Shown here in pieces: positions 1 through 7,904 of a stretch of 32,647 nucleotides of DNA (position 1 is its first letter; each line of letters opens with the position of its first letter). The stretch lies in NCBI GenBank assembly GCA_016931935.1, contig JAFGDW010000108.1:1-32647 (forward strand). Reading direction: 5' to 3'. This DNA is from Candidatus Zhuqueibacterota bacterium. GTDB lineage: Bacteria > Zhuqueibacterota > Zhuqueibacteria > Thermofontimicrobiales > Thiofontviventaceae. The notes below the pieces were generated by a model that did no database searches, was not told the DNA's origin, and worked only from the letters and a program-made list of their open reading frames with translations. The position numbers and the translations under genes were made by a program.

Positions 1-267
1 ACCGTTCATTGATTATTTTTTCTTTTAGCTGCTCTTTGGAAAAAGGCCTTATAGCGATTTTTTGACCTGTTTTATGATACCTTCTTGAACAACGGTGACG
101 TTCATCCGAAAAATTCGATCCGCGTTTTGCCAATGCCGGTCAAAATTTAATTCATGTTGAATAAAAATCAGTAATAGTAACGCAGCCGTCAGGCCAATCG
201 CAAAGCCAACGATAGTGACTACGAGTGTCCATTTACTTTTTAAGTACATTCGAAATAGTGTTTTCAT
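1..267 (-). pseudogene. FtsX/MacB-type ABC permease, N-terminal part, frameshifted, runs off the window
   Basis: The reading frame opens at an ATG (267) with AAGG about 8 nt upstream. It encodes a typical permease start: an amphipathic stretch, one membrane segment (about residues 15-38), then the HELNFDRHWQNADRIFRM block that begins the first extracytoplasmic domain in this family. The frame stops after 72 codons at 49-51. The stop follows a run of six A (minus strand, 56-61). Adding one A gives an open frame through base 1 that reads QVKKIAIRPFSKEQLKEK, plausible for the family. This is either a sequencing or assembly indel, or a true frameshift in a decaying paralogue. The rest of the gene lies outside the window, so its integrity cannot be judged. 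It is the last visible member of the left-hand permease row. Confidence 0.7.
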
Positions 268-310
268 GCGAGACCTTTCAATTTCTCGATTCGTGACGAT
301 CAGAAAAAAT

Positions 311-345
311 AATATTGATCATTGGTAACTGATTATTGTTAATTG
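311..345 (-). repeat. 7-nt tandem repeats between permease genes
   Basis: On the minus strand the stretch parses into degenerate heptamers CAATTAA, CAATAAT, CAGTTAC, CAATGAT and CAATATT. It lies between the damaged permease and the 3'-tail unit of the next one. The same CARTKAW-type heptamers recur in the other permease spacers. Confidence 0.6.
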
Positions 346-351
346 AAAAAA

Positions 352-400
352 TCATTCATATTGTAATGCTTCGATCCGCCTAAAAGATTGGCGGATTTCA
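352..400 (-). repeat. Hairpin-interrupted copy of the permease 3' end (49 nt)
   Basis: Directly after the TGA stop of the permease at 401 the minus strand carries a second gene end. It has AATCC, then a 16-nt insert, then ATC GAA GCA TTA CAA TAT GAA TGA. Without the insert it reads NPIEALQYE-stop, a variant of the permease terminus NPVEALRYE. The insert forms a hairpin with its flank: ATCCGCC (374-380 on plus) pairs with GGCGGAT (390-396). The stem sequence differs from the CCCGAT/ATCGGG stems of the related units downstream of other permeases, but pairing is kept. Role unknown. It may also act as a terminator-like or mRNA 3'-end structure. Confidence 0.75.
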
Positions 401-2764
401 TCACTCATATCTTAGTGCCTCAACAGGATTCGCCGTCGCCGCCCGAATCGCCTGCCAACTGACTGTCAGCCAGGCAATGGCCAAGGCTATCCCGCCGGCC
501 AGCGCAAACATCCACCAGCCTATTTCGATACGATAGGCGAAGTTTTCGAGCCATTTGGTGCCGGTATACCATGCGAGCGGCCAGGCGATCATATTAGCGA
601 TGACGACTAATTTTAGGTAATCCTTGGATAACAGAAAAACAATGCGGGTGACAGAAGCGCCGACCACTTTGCGGATGCCGATTTCTTTGATACGCTGATT
701 TGTGGATAACAGCGTCAATGCAAATAATCCCATGGAAGCAATCGCAATTGCCAGAATAGAGAATAAATTCAGGGAACGGGCCAGATTTTTATCTTCGTAA
801 TAAAGCTCTCTTATTTTGTCGTTGACAAAATGGAATTCCAACGGATAATCAGGCGCGAACTGATCCCATACTGTTTTAATATCTGCTAACACTGTTGCGG
901 ATTTCGGATTAATCCGAACGACGATTTCATTCCAAAAAAAGGGATTGGCCATATAAAACATTGGTGTTATCGCTGAGCGCATGGATTTGAAGTTATAATC
1001 ATCTACCACACCAATAATCGGACCTTTAAATCCCCAAACACGAAATTCCTTGCCAATGGGATCTTCAAGTTCCATCGCCTGAATAGCAGCTTTGTTTAAA
1101 ATATAAGCGCCGGTTCGGGTATCCCAATTGGTCATATCTGCGGGGAAATCCACGCTAAAACTTCTCCCCTTGGCGATTTGTACACCAATAGTTTCAAAAT
1201 AATCGTATGAAACAGATTCCCAGTACATTTGGACTACTTTCTCATCCGGTTTGCCTTGCCAGTCAGGCGGCACATCCCCGCTGGTAATAACCGATGATGG
1301 TGAGGAGAAGGCCATCGATACATTTTTCACGCTGGGATATTTTTTCAATTCCTGGGCAAATGTTCCAAATTTTTCGTTATAAATTCCGCGGCCTATATGC
1401 ATGTTCAATGGGATTGTGATGAGTTCGTCTTTTGCATAACCAGTATTTCGGTTTTCCATGAAGTGAACCTGATTGTGCATGATCATAGCGCTAATTATTA
1501 AACTGATACACAGGGCAAATTGTACTACGACAAGTTTATTCACAAATTTGACTTTTCCCGGCATGTTTGAATGCTGAGAACTAAAGAAACGCGCTGGCAT
1601 TTGTGATGAAAGCGCAAGAGCGGGATATAGACCGGATAATAGCGCTACGCCTGCTACAACCGAGAAAAGAATGAGCAGTAGTTTGAAATCGAATATTTGA
1701 ATATCTGGTAAAAAATCAAAATATTCTTTGGCCGCAACATGATAGAAGGTGTAAAAAATACCAGCCACAAGCACGCTGAATCCCATGAGCAACAGTACCT
1801 CGGTGAAGTATTCCAAAAACAGCGTAGTTTTTGATGCGCCGCAGACTTTTTTAATCCCGGCGCCTGTCTTTTGCTGAGATTTTATCCCGACAAACAAAAA
1901 GATGAAGTTTGAGCTTGCAACACAGAGTATAAGAATCGCAACACCGATCAATATGTATAAATAGGTCAGATTTGCCTGACTTGTTGATTCCCAATAAAAT
2001 TGCTCAACATGGATGTTTTTCAATGGTTGGAAAATATGGCTGTCCAACGATTCTTGTGTGAATTGAGAAACCAATTTGTCCGTTTTTTGCGCTAATTCGT
2101 TGGTGTTGGTATGTTGATCCAGCAATACAAAGGTATGAATATCACTCCCGTGTCTCCAGCTTGGTTCAACCCAAATTTGAGTCAGCTGCGACACTTTTTC
2201 CAACGGTAATATTAAATTTCCCTTAAAATTAGAATTCGCTTTGAAATTTTGAAATATACCAGTGACGGTAAATTCCTGTTCGTCTCCAATTTTTAATTGT
2301 TTGCCAATGGGATTGCCATCGTTAAAATATTTAAGGGCTGCTTTTTCCGAAAGTACTACAGAGTTGGGAGCTATCAGGCATGATGCGCTATTCCCTGTGA
2401 CCAATGGATATGAAAATACATCGAAGAAAGCTGGATCTGCAAAAATTGCTGATGTCTCATTGAATTTATTTGCTTCTGCGGTACAGGCGAGATAGCCATA
2501 GAAAAACGCCACGCGGGCAGTTTCCTTAACTTCCTGAAAATTCGATTTCAATATTTCAGCGAATGGTCCATAGTTGCCCGCGCCTTGAACAACGCGAAAT
2601 ACATGTTCTGAATTATTGTGCCCGGCGTCATAATGAAACTCCTGGTACACATAACTTAGAATAATCCCTGCAGTCGCCAGGCCCAGGCCCATCGAAAGCG
2701 TCATTATCGCATTGAGTTTTCCGTTTTTGAAAATCGATCTAAGGATCAATAATAGTTTTTTCAT
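401..2764 (-). CDS. FtsX/MacB-type ABC transporter permease (divergent member)
   Basis: This is a membrane subunit of a MacB/LolCE-like ABC system, which in this class couples cytoplasmic ATP hydrolysis to movements of periplasmic domains. The start is set at the ATG at 2764 (787 aa), because GGAG lies about 8 nt upstream; an 18-codon upstream extension in the same frame lacks a start signal. Visible in order: membrane segment about residues 20-40, extracytoplasmic domain to about 280, three membrane segments, another near 430-450, a second extracytoplasmic domain, and a C-terminal FtsX domain with RIKEIGIRKVVGAS, ending NPVEALRYE. The first FtsX loop is unusual: paralogues have NFMNLSTAR...KEVGIRKTIGA, while this one has NFIFLFVGIKSQQKTGAGIKKVCGAS. 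No ATPase is adjacent. The substrate cannot be inferred. Confidence 0.9.
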   Translation of the reverse strand: MKKLLLILRSIFKNGKLNAIMTLSMGLGLATAGIILSYVYQEFHYDAGHNNSEHVFRVVQGAGNYGPFAEILKSNFQEVKETARVAFFYGYLACTAEANKFNETSAIFADPAFFDVFSYPLVTGNSASCLIAPNSVVLSEKAALKYFNDGNPIGKQLKIGDEQEFTVTGIFQNFKANSNFKGNLILPLEKVSQLTQIWVEPSWRHGSDIHTFVLLDQHTNTNELAQKTDKLVSQFTQESLDSHIFQPLKNIHVEQFYWESTSQANLTYLYILIGVAILILCVASSNFIFLFVGIKSQQKTGAGIKKVCGASKTTLFLEYFTEVLLLMGFSVLVAGIFYTFYHVAAKEYFDFLPDIQIFDFKLLLILFSVVAGVALLSGLYPALALSSQMPARFFSSQHSNMPGKVKFVNKLVVVQFALCISLIISAMIMHNQVHFMENRNTGYAKDELITIPLNMHIGRGIYNEKFGTFAQELKKYPSVKNVSMAFSSPSSVITSGDVPPDWQGKPDEKVVQMYWESVSYDYFETIGVQIAKGRSFSVDFPADMTNWDTRTGAYILNKAAIQAMELEDPIGKEFRVWGFKGPIIGVVDDYNFKSMRSAITPMFYMANPFFWNEIVVRINPKSATVLADIKTVWDQFAPDYPLEFHFVNDKIRELYYEDKNLARSLNLFSILAIAIASMGLFALTLLSTNQRIKEIGIRKVVGASVTRIVFLLSKDYLKLVVIANMIAWPLAWYTGTKWLENFAYRIEIGWWMFALAGGIALAIAWLTVSWQAIRAATANPVEALRYE

Positions 2765-2822
2765 GCAGATTCTCCAGATAGCAGTGTTGAATGTAAATAA
2801 AATGTCAATTATTTGCAAACAA

Positions 2823-2850
2823 AATATCGATCATTGATAACTGATCACTA
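2823..2850 (-). repeat. 7-nt tandem repeats between permease genes
   Basis: On the minus strand the spacer reads TAGTGAT, CAGTTAT, CAATGAT, CGATATT, a short degenerate heptamer array. It begins almost at the stop codon of the permease that ends at 2854. There is no hairpin-tail unit here, unlike at the neighbouring gene ends. Confidence 0.55.
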
Positions 2851-2853
2851 TCA

Positions 2854-5244
2854 TTATTCATAACGCAATGCTTCGACCGGATTTACCAGCGCCGCCCGGA
2901 TTGCTTGCGCTCCCACCGTTAGCCAGGCGATGAGCAATGTCAGCATACCAGCGCCTAAAAAATACCACACGTTCAATTCGATTCGGTAGGCAAAACTATC
3001 CAACCAATGCCTGGTGATGAAAAAACTGACCGGTAACGAAACGAGCATCGAAGCCAACACGATTTTGGTGAAATCGCCGGTTAGCAATGCGATGAGTTGG
3101 GGAACGCTCGAGCCCAACACTTTGCGCACGCCAATTTCCTTTGTCCGGCGCTCAGCGGTGAAGGCAGCCAGGCCAAACAATCCCAGGCATGAAATCAGGA
3201 TGGCAATCCCGGCAAAATAGCGCGATAAAACGGCAACCCGATTTTCTGCTTCATATAACGCTTGAAAATCATCATCGAGGAATCTGAATTCAAAGATGAG
3301 TCCCGGATTGAATTCCTGATATAATTTTTTAATGCGCGCAATCGTCTCCTGCTCAGTACCAGCCTTTATTTTTACCCAAATATTATTTCCACGATTAAAG
3401 TTATCATCCACAAGCCGGAAAAAGCATGGCTCAATTTCGCTATACAGGGATTCAAAATGAAAGTCCTTCACTACGCCAATAGTCTGCATGTCCTTGCCCC
3501 ACAACTTCACTATCTTACCAACCGGATTTTCCAAGCCCAATAATTTAATTCCGGTCTCATTAAAAATAATTTTTGAATTTTCAGCGCCAAATTCACGGGA
3601 AAACGTTCGTCCCTCCTTTAATTCAATACCCAGTGTCTCAAAGAAATCATAATTTATACTCAAATTGGCAAAGCGGAAATCATTGTCTGTACCCGCAGTA
3701 ACGCCGCCAATGGTGCTACTATGATGCCCGGTTAAATCACCCGTCGAATTGGAGGCATTCACAACGCCGGGTACATTTTTCAGCTCAGCAAGAAATGGAT
3801 CGAAGTTTTCTTCAAGCTTGCCTTCCTTTTTAAAGCCGATCACATTATCCTTTTTGAAGCCCAGATTTTTTGATTGGATAAATGCAATCTGCTTGTAAAT
3901 GGCAATAACTGAGACAATCAATATAACTGAAATAATGAATTGAAATATTACCAGGCCCCTCCGTGCCCATACTTCTCCGAATGATGTATTCAGTTTGCCC
4001 TTTAAAACAACGACGGGATTAAAGCCGGACAGAAAAAAGGCAGGATAACTGCCCGAGGCAAGCCCGGTAAATAATGTGATACAACCGATAATGAAAATGA
4101 GATGTGAATTGTAATTTACGCTGAGATTTTTTCCGGTAATTAAATTAAATTGCGGCAGCAGTAGCTCCACAAGCAAAATAGCGATAATCAGCGCTAGTAA
4201 TACTATGATCATGGATTCGCTCAGATACTGTGCGATAAGCGCTTTCCGATTGGCGCCAATTGTCTTTTTAACTCCGACTTCTTTCATTCTGCCAGACGCC
4301 TTTGCGGTAGATAAATTCATAAAGTTAATGCATGCGATGATGAGAATAAACAGGGCGATCATGGAAAATAGTCTGACATAAACGATGCGGCCACCTGCTT
4401 GAAGGCCATTTTCATAGCGGCCGTACAGATACCGTTTCGAATATTGCTGAATAAATAATGTGCACGCCGAGTTGGCATCTTTCGTTTTTATAAAATCTTT
4501 AATTTTAACATTAAATTGTTCAACATCAGCGCCTGGCTTTAACGTTAAAAATGTATACGGATTTGAATTGCTCCATTTTCTTAAATTTTTGCTCAACTTT
4601 TCGAAAATTAAATCATAACTGAATACCATATCGAATTGATCGGTGGAATTTGCGGGCGGTTTCTTAAAGACTCCGGAAATCGTGTATGATCCGCTAAAAT
4701 CTATGAAGGACAAATTCCGTTTCCATTCAATCGTTTTTCCGATGGCGTTCTCGGGCGCAGTAAATAATTTGGCGGCGATTTCATCGGAAATGATAACAGC
4801 GTTCTTGTCCGGCAGCGCCTGATTGATATCGCCTTGCAGCAGTTTATATGAGAAGATGTGGAAATAATTCTTACTCACATATTTCTCATTCGCCTGTATT
4901 TGTACATTTTCCAATGAAATGATTCCTCCGGTGCCAAACCAATGAGATGGAAAGACTGCCGCTGAATATTCAATTTCCGGAAATTCGTCCCCCATTGCCT
5001 GGGCTAACAAGCCTGGTGTGGCTGGCGTGGTTTCAATGCCATATGGCCTGGGCTCGTTCATCATGACCTGATAAAGCCGGTTGTCGTTCTGGTGGAATTT
5101 GTCCACATGCAGCTCATCATTCACCCACAGGTAAATTAATAACGCACAGGCCAAACCCGTGGAAAGACCGATCAAATTGATAAAGAACGAACTTTTATTT
5201 CGTTTCATATTTCTAAATATAATGAGTAGATTATGCCGAAACAT
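2854..5244 (-). CDS. FtsX/MacB-type ABC transporter permease
   Basis: The protein has 796 aa, with start ATG at 5244 preceded by TTGGAGGC, a good ribosome binding site. Layout: membrane segment about 20-41; DELHVDKFHQNDNRLYQV opening the first extracytoplasmic MacB-like domain (to about 285); membrane cluster about 288-410 with INFMNLSTAK and KEVGVKKTIGA; single segment about 431-450 (FQFIISVILIVSVIAIY); second extracytoplasmic domain to about 670; final FtsX domain from about 675 with TKEIGVRKVLGSS and end NPVEALRYE. It has the double-domain architecture of large Bacteroidota permeases. It sits 95 bp after the upstream permease and 89 bp before the next, probably in one transcript. Its 3' end carries no hairpin-tail unit. 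The partner ATPase and substrate are unknown. Confidence 0.93.
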   Translation of the reverse strand: MFRHNLLIIFRNMKRNKSSFFINLIGLSTGLACALLIYLWVNDELHVDKFHQNDNRLYQVMMNEPRPYGIETTPATPGLLAQAMGDEFPEIEYSAAVFPSHWFGTGGIISLENVQIQANEKYVSKNYFHIFSYKLLQGDINQALPDKNAVIISDEIAAKLFTAPENAIGKTIEWKRNLSFIDFSGSYTISGVFKKPPANSTDQFDMVFSYDLIFEKLSKNLRKWSNSNPYTFLTLKPGADVEQFNVKIKDFIKTKDANSACTLFIQQYSKRYLYGRYENGLQAGGRIVYVRLFSMIALFILIIACINFMNLSTAKASGRMKEVGVKKTIGANRKALIAQYLSESMIIVLLALIIAILLVELLLPQFNLITGKNLSVNYNSHLIFIIGCITLFTGLASGSYPAFFLSGFNPVVVLKGKLNTSFGEVWARRGLVIFQFIISVILIVSVIAIYKQIAFIQSKNLGFKKDNVIGFKKEGKLEENFDPFLAELKNVPGVVNASNSTGDLTGHHSSTIGGVTAGTDNDFRFANLSINYDFFETLGIELKEGRTFSREFGAENSKIIFNETGIKLLGLENPVGKIVKLWGKDMQTIGVVKDFHFESLYSEIEPCFFRLVDDNFNRGNNIWVKIKAGTEQETIARIKKLYQEFNPGLIFEFRFLDDDFQALYEAENRVAVLSRYFAGIAILISCLGLFGLAAFTAERRTKEIGVRKVLGSSVPQLIALLTGDFTKIVLASMLVSLPVSFFITRHWLDSFAYRIELNVWYFLGAGMLTLLIAWLTVGAQAIRAALVNPVEALRYE

Positions 5245-5291
5245 AATGCCTCCAATTGTTAATTAACAATGATCGGTGAGCAGTTAAGAGT

Positions 5292-5333
5292 ATAATTGAT
5301 CATTGATAACTGGTTACTGTTCACTGCTCACTG
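5292..5333 (-). repeat. Six exact-register 7-nt repeats
   Basis: Forty-two bases divide without remainder into six heptamers on the minus strand: CAGTGAG, CAGTGAA, CAGTAAC, CAGTTAT, CAATGAT, CAATTAT. This is the cleanest array in the window. It starts 6 bp after the stop of the permease at 5340. It resembles the short tandemly repeated repetitive heptamers known from cyanobacteria and some other phyla. Whether it affects transcript structure is unknown. Confidence 0.8.
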
Positions 5334-5339
5334 AAAAAG

Positions 5340-7763
5340 TTATTCATAGCGCAAACTCTCCACCGGATTCGCCCACGCAGCTTTAATCGCCTGCCAGCTA
5401 ACTGTCAGCAGTGCAATGAACAAGGCAATTCCACCAGCTAACATAAACATCCCCCAATCGATATCAATTCGATAGGCAAAATCTTGCAGCCATTTGTTCA
5501 TAAAAAAATAGGCCACCGGCCAGGCAATAATATTTGCCACGACCACCAGCGCCAGGAAATTTTTTGACAGATTGAATGTCACATTGAAAATGGAAGCGCC
5601 CAATACTTTGCGAATGCCGATTTCTTTGGTGCGCTGCGCCGTCATAAACGAGGAAAGCGCCAATAAGCCCAGGCAGGCAACAATAATCGCCAGCAGGGCA
5701 AACGTACTGAAAATGTTTCCCATCCGTTGTACATCGGCGTACATCATGGCAAAACTCTCATCCAGAAAAGTATACCGAATCGGTTGATTGGGGGAGAACG
5801 AGTTCCAGACTTCTGTTACGGATTGAATTAGTCCTGACATATGTGCTGTGCTCATTTTGACTGATACTATATTGGGACTGTTACCCAGTACAAAACATAA
5901 TCCTCCAATGCCCTTTTTTAAAGATTCATAATGAAAATCTTCGACGATACCAATCACTTCAAACGCGTGCCATTGATTCTGAATCCATTTGCCGATAGGT
6001 TCTGCTAACCCTAACTCCCTTGCCAGCTTCTGGTTGATAATGGCCGCTTTGGAATCCGTGGGCATATCAATTGAAAAATTCCTGCCCTCAATAATGTTCA
6101 TGCCCATCGTGTTAATATAATCATGATCCACTCGCCAAAACTGTCCATAAGTAGGCGGATCAATTTTGGATTTTCCGTCGTTCCACAAGGCATTCCCATC
6201 GCGTTTGGTTCCTGAAATGGGTAAGAAATCGCTGACAGTAACACTTTTCACGTCAGGCAATTGCAGAAGCTCATTTTTGAAAGAAGCGACTTGCTCGCCA
6301 ATCGTATTGGCGCCATGCAATAGCATTACCTGATCCTTTTCAAATCCCACATTTTTAGTGAGAATGTAATTCATCTGACGAGCGATGATCAAGGTGCCGA
6401 TAATCAAAACAATGGAAATTGTAAATTGGAAAATAACCAATCCGCTGCGCATCCTGGAACTCTTGCTCCCGCGACTCAGATTTCCCTTTAATACACTCAC
6501 CGGTTTGAATGATGAAAGATAAACAGACGGGTATAGCCCGGCCATTATTCCGATGATGACTGATGAAAAGGCTAACAACGGAAAGATTCGCCACGATTCA
6601 TACCAGGGGATCGTTAATGACTTCGCAGCCAGTACATTAAAATACGGTAAACACACAACGGCCAACATCATTCCCAGTATAAACGATAGCACACTATAAA
6701 GCACAGATTCAGTCAGAAACTGCCCGATCAGGTTGCCTTTATTTGAACCAACTGTCTTGCGCAATCCGACCTCTTTGGCGCGGTTTGCGGATTTGGCGGT
6801 GGAAAGGTTGATAAAATTAATGCTGGCGATAGCCAGAATAAATCCGGCAATGATACCAAACAGCCAGACAAACCGGATATCCCCATGACGCAAACCATCC
6901 TGAATGCCGGCTGATTTCAGATGAATATCACGTATTGGTTGTAAATCATATGTGATAATATCGGCGAGCTTTTCCGCATCCACATAGCCATCCTGTTGCT
7001 GGCTGGGTATAATGTATTTTCTGGTAATTAATGAAAATTTGCGTTCCAATTGCGCGACAATTGTTCCCGGATGCAGCAAAACATAGGTGTAATAACTGCT
7101 TGACCGCCAGTTGTTTTGTTCACCGTGATAAAGGCCGCCTTCAAGCGTCATGAGAAAATCACACTGGAAGTGCGAATGGGTTGGAAAATCTATCACTCCT
7201 GCTACCCGATACGGCTTTGATTCATTATTATTAATGATGAACGTTTTGCCAATCGGATCTTCATTGGGAAAGTATACATCGGCCTTGCGTTTTGAGATCA
7301 CAATGGTCCCGGGCTCATCAAGCGCATGCGCCCGATCGCCATTGATCATAGGCAATTGTAAGATGTTGAGCAAACCCTGATCGGCGTAGGCGAAACCTTC
7401 TTCATGGGTATTGATGATTTTGTCAGCCCGCCTTATTTCATTGCTGCCAGCGCCGAAATATTCCGTTTGGTTAAGGCGGCCAACTTGCTCCACTTCTGGA
7501 AATTCATCTTTCAACGCGTTGGCAAGCGGAGCAGGGAAGGTTGCCCCTTTATAACTTTGTCCCTCAACATTGTAGGCCAGTACGGCCCGGTAAAGTCGAT
7601 CTCCATTCGGATAATGTTGGTCATAACTCAGTTCATCACGAATAAATAAAGCAATTAACAGACAGGCGGCGATACCCATAGCAAAGCCGCCGATATTAAT
7701 GGCAGAATGCATTTTGTGGTTCACTAAATTCCGCCAGGCTATTTTATAATAATTTTTAAACAT
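5340..7763 (-). CDS. FtsX/MacB-type ABC transporter permease
   Basis: The start is chosen at the ATG at 7763 (807 aa), because TTGGAG sits about 7 nt before it; the in-frame TTG four codons upstream is part of that binding site. One membrane segment (about 20-41) is followed by DELSYDQHYPNGDRLYRA and an extracytoplasmic domain. Then come a membrane cluster with INFINLSTAK and KEVGLRKTVGS, a mid-protein segment (FQFTISIVLIIGTLIIA), a second extracytoplasmic domain, and a last FtsX domain with TKEIGIRKVLGAS ending NPVESLRYE. It is the third complete gene of the left permease row, spaced 95 bp from the one after it. No ATP-binding signature (Walker A or B) exists in it or beside it. Confidence 0.93.
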   Translation of the reverse strand: MFKNYYKIAWRNLVNHKMHSAINIGGFAMGIAACLLIALFIRDELSYDQHYPNGDRLYRAVLAYNVEGQSYKGATFPAPLANALKDEFPEVEQVGRLNQTEYFGAGSNEIRRADKIINTHEEGFAYADQGLLNILQLPMINGDRAHALDEPGTIVISKRKADVYFPNEDPIGKTFIINNNESKPYRVAGVIDFPTHSHFQCDFLMTLEGGLYHGEQNNWRSSSYYTYVLLHPGTIVAQLERKFSLITRKYIIPSQQQDGYVDAEKLADIITYDLQPIRDIHLKSAGIQDGLRHGDIRFVWLFGIIAGFILAIASINFINLSTAKSANRAKEVGLRKTVGSNKGNLIGQFLTESVLYSVLSFILGMMLAVVCLPYFNVLAAKSLTIPWYESWRIFPLLAFSSVIIGIMAGLYPSVYLSSFKPVSVLKGNLSRGSKSSRMRSGLVIFQFTISIVLIIGTLIIARQMNYILTKNVGFEKDQVMLLHGANTIGEQVASFKNELLQLPDVKSVTVSDFLPISGTKRDGNALWNDGKSKIDPPTYGQFWRVDHDYINTMGMNIIEGRNFSIDMPTDSKAAIINQKLARELGLAEPIGKWIQNQWHAFEVIGIVEDFHYESLKKGIGGLCFVLGNSPNIVSVKMSTAHMSGLIQSVTEVWNSFSPNQPIRYTFLDESFAMMYADVQRMGNIFSTFALLAIIVACLGLLALSSFMTAQRTKEIGIRKVLGASIFNVTFNLSKNFLALVVVANIIAWPVAYFFMNKWLQDFAYRIDIDWGMFMLAGGIALFIALLTVSWQAIKAAWANPVESLRYE

Positions 7764-7773
7764 GATTTTCTCC

Positions 7774-7836
7774 AATTAGTAATTGACAATGATCAGTAAT
7801 GCAGAAGTAAATTGATCATTGAACTGTTCACTAATT
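7774..7836 (-). repeat. Mixed-orientation 7-nt repeats before a permease start
   Basis: On the minus strand the spacer contains TAGTGAA, CAGTT, CAATGAT, CAATTTA and then the reverse-sense words CTGATCA, TTGTCAA, TTACTAA. The last one abuts the TTGGAG binding site of the permease that starts at 7763. The two orientations can pair (AATGATCA with TGATCATT), so a stem-loop just upstream of the ribosome binding site is possible. Confidence 0.55.
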
Positions 7837-7843
7837 ATTAAGA

Positions 7844-7904
7844 TTATTCACAGCGAATCGCTTCTGCCCCGATAAAAAAGAATCGGGATTCCGAGTTTGC
7901 GTGG
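7844..7904 (-). repeat. Hairpin-interrupted copy of the permease 3' end (61 nt)
   Basis: Directly after the TAA of the permease at 7905 there is a unit made of a short spacer, AATCC, a 17-nt insert and GGCAGAAGCGATTCGCTGTG followed by AATAA. Removing the insert gives AAT CCG GCA GAA GCG ATT CGC TGT GAA TAA, that is NPAEAIRCE-stop, a diverged copy of NPVEALRYE-stop. The insert creates a hairpin: CCCGAT (7868-7873 on plus) with ATCGGG (7882-7887). About 57 percent of positions match, without gaps, the unit after the permease at 26855, by my manual count. Confidence 0.75.

Noticed and set aside
5245..5339. CRISPR-like array of short repeats
   Set aside because: Repeats are 7 nt, contiguous and degenerate, without spacers, and no cas genes are present.
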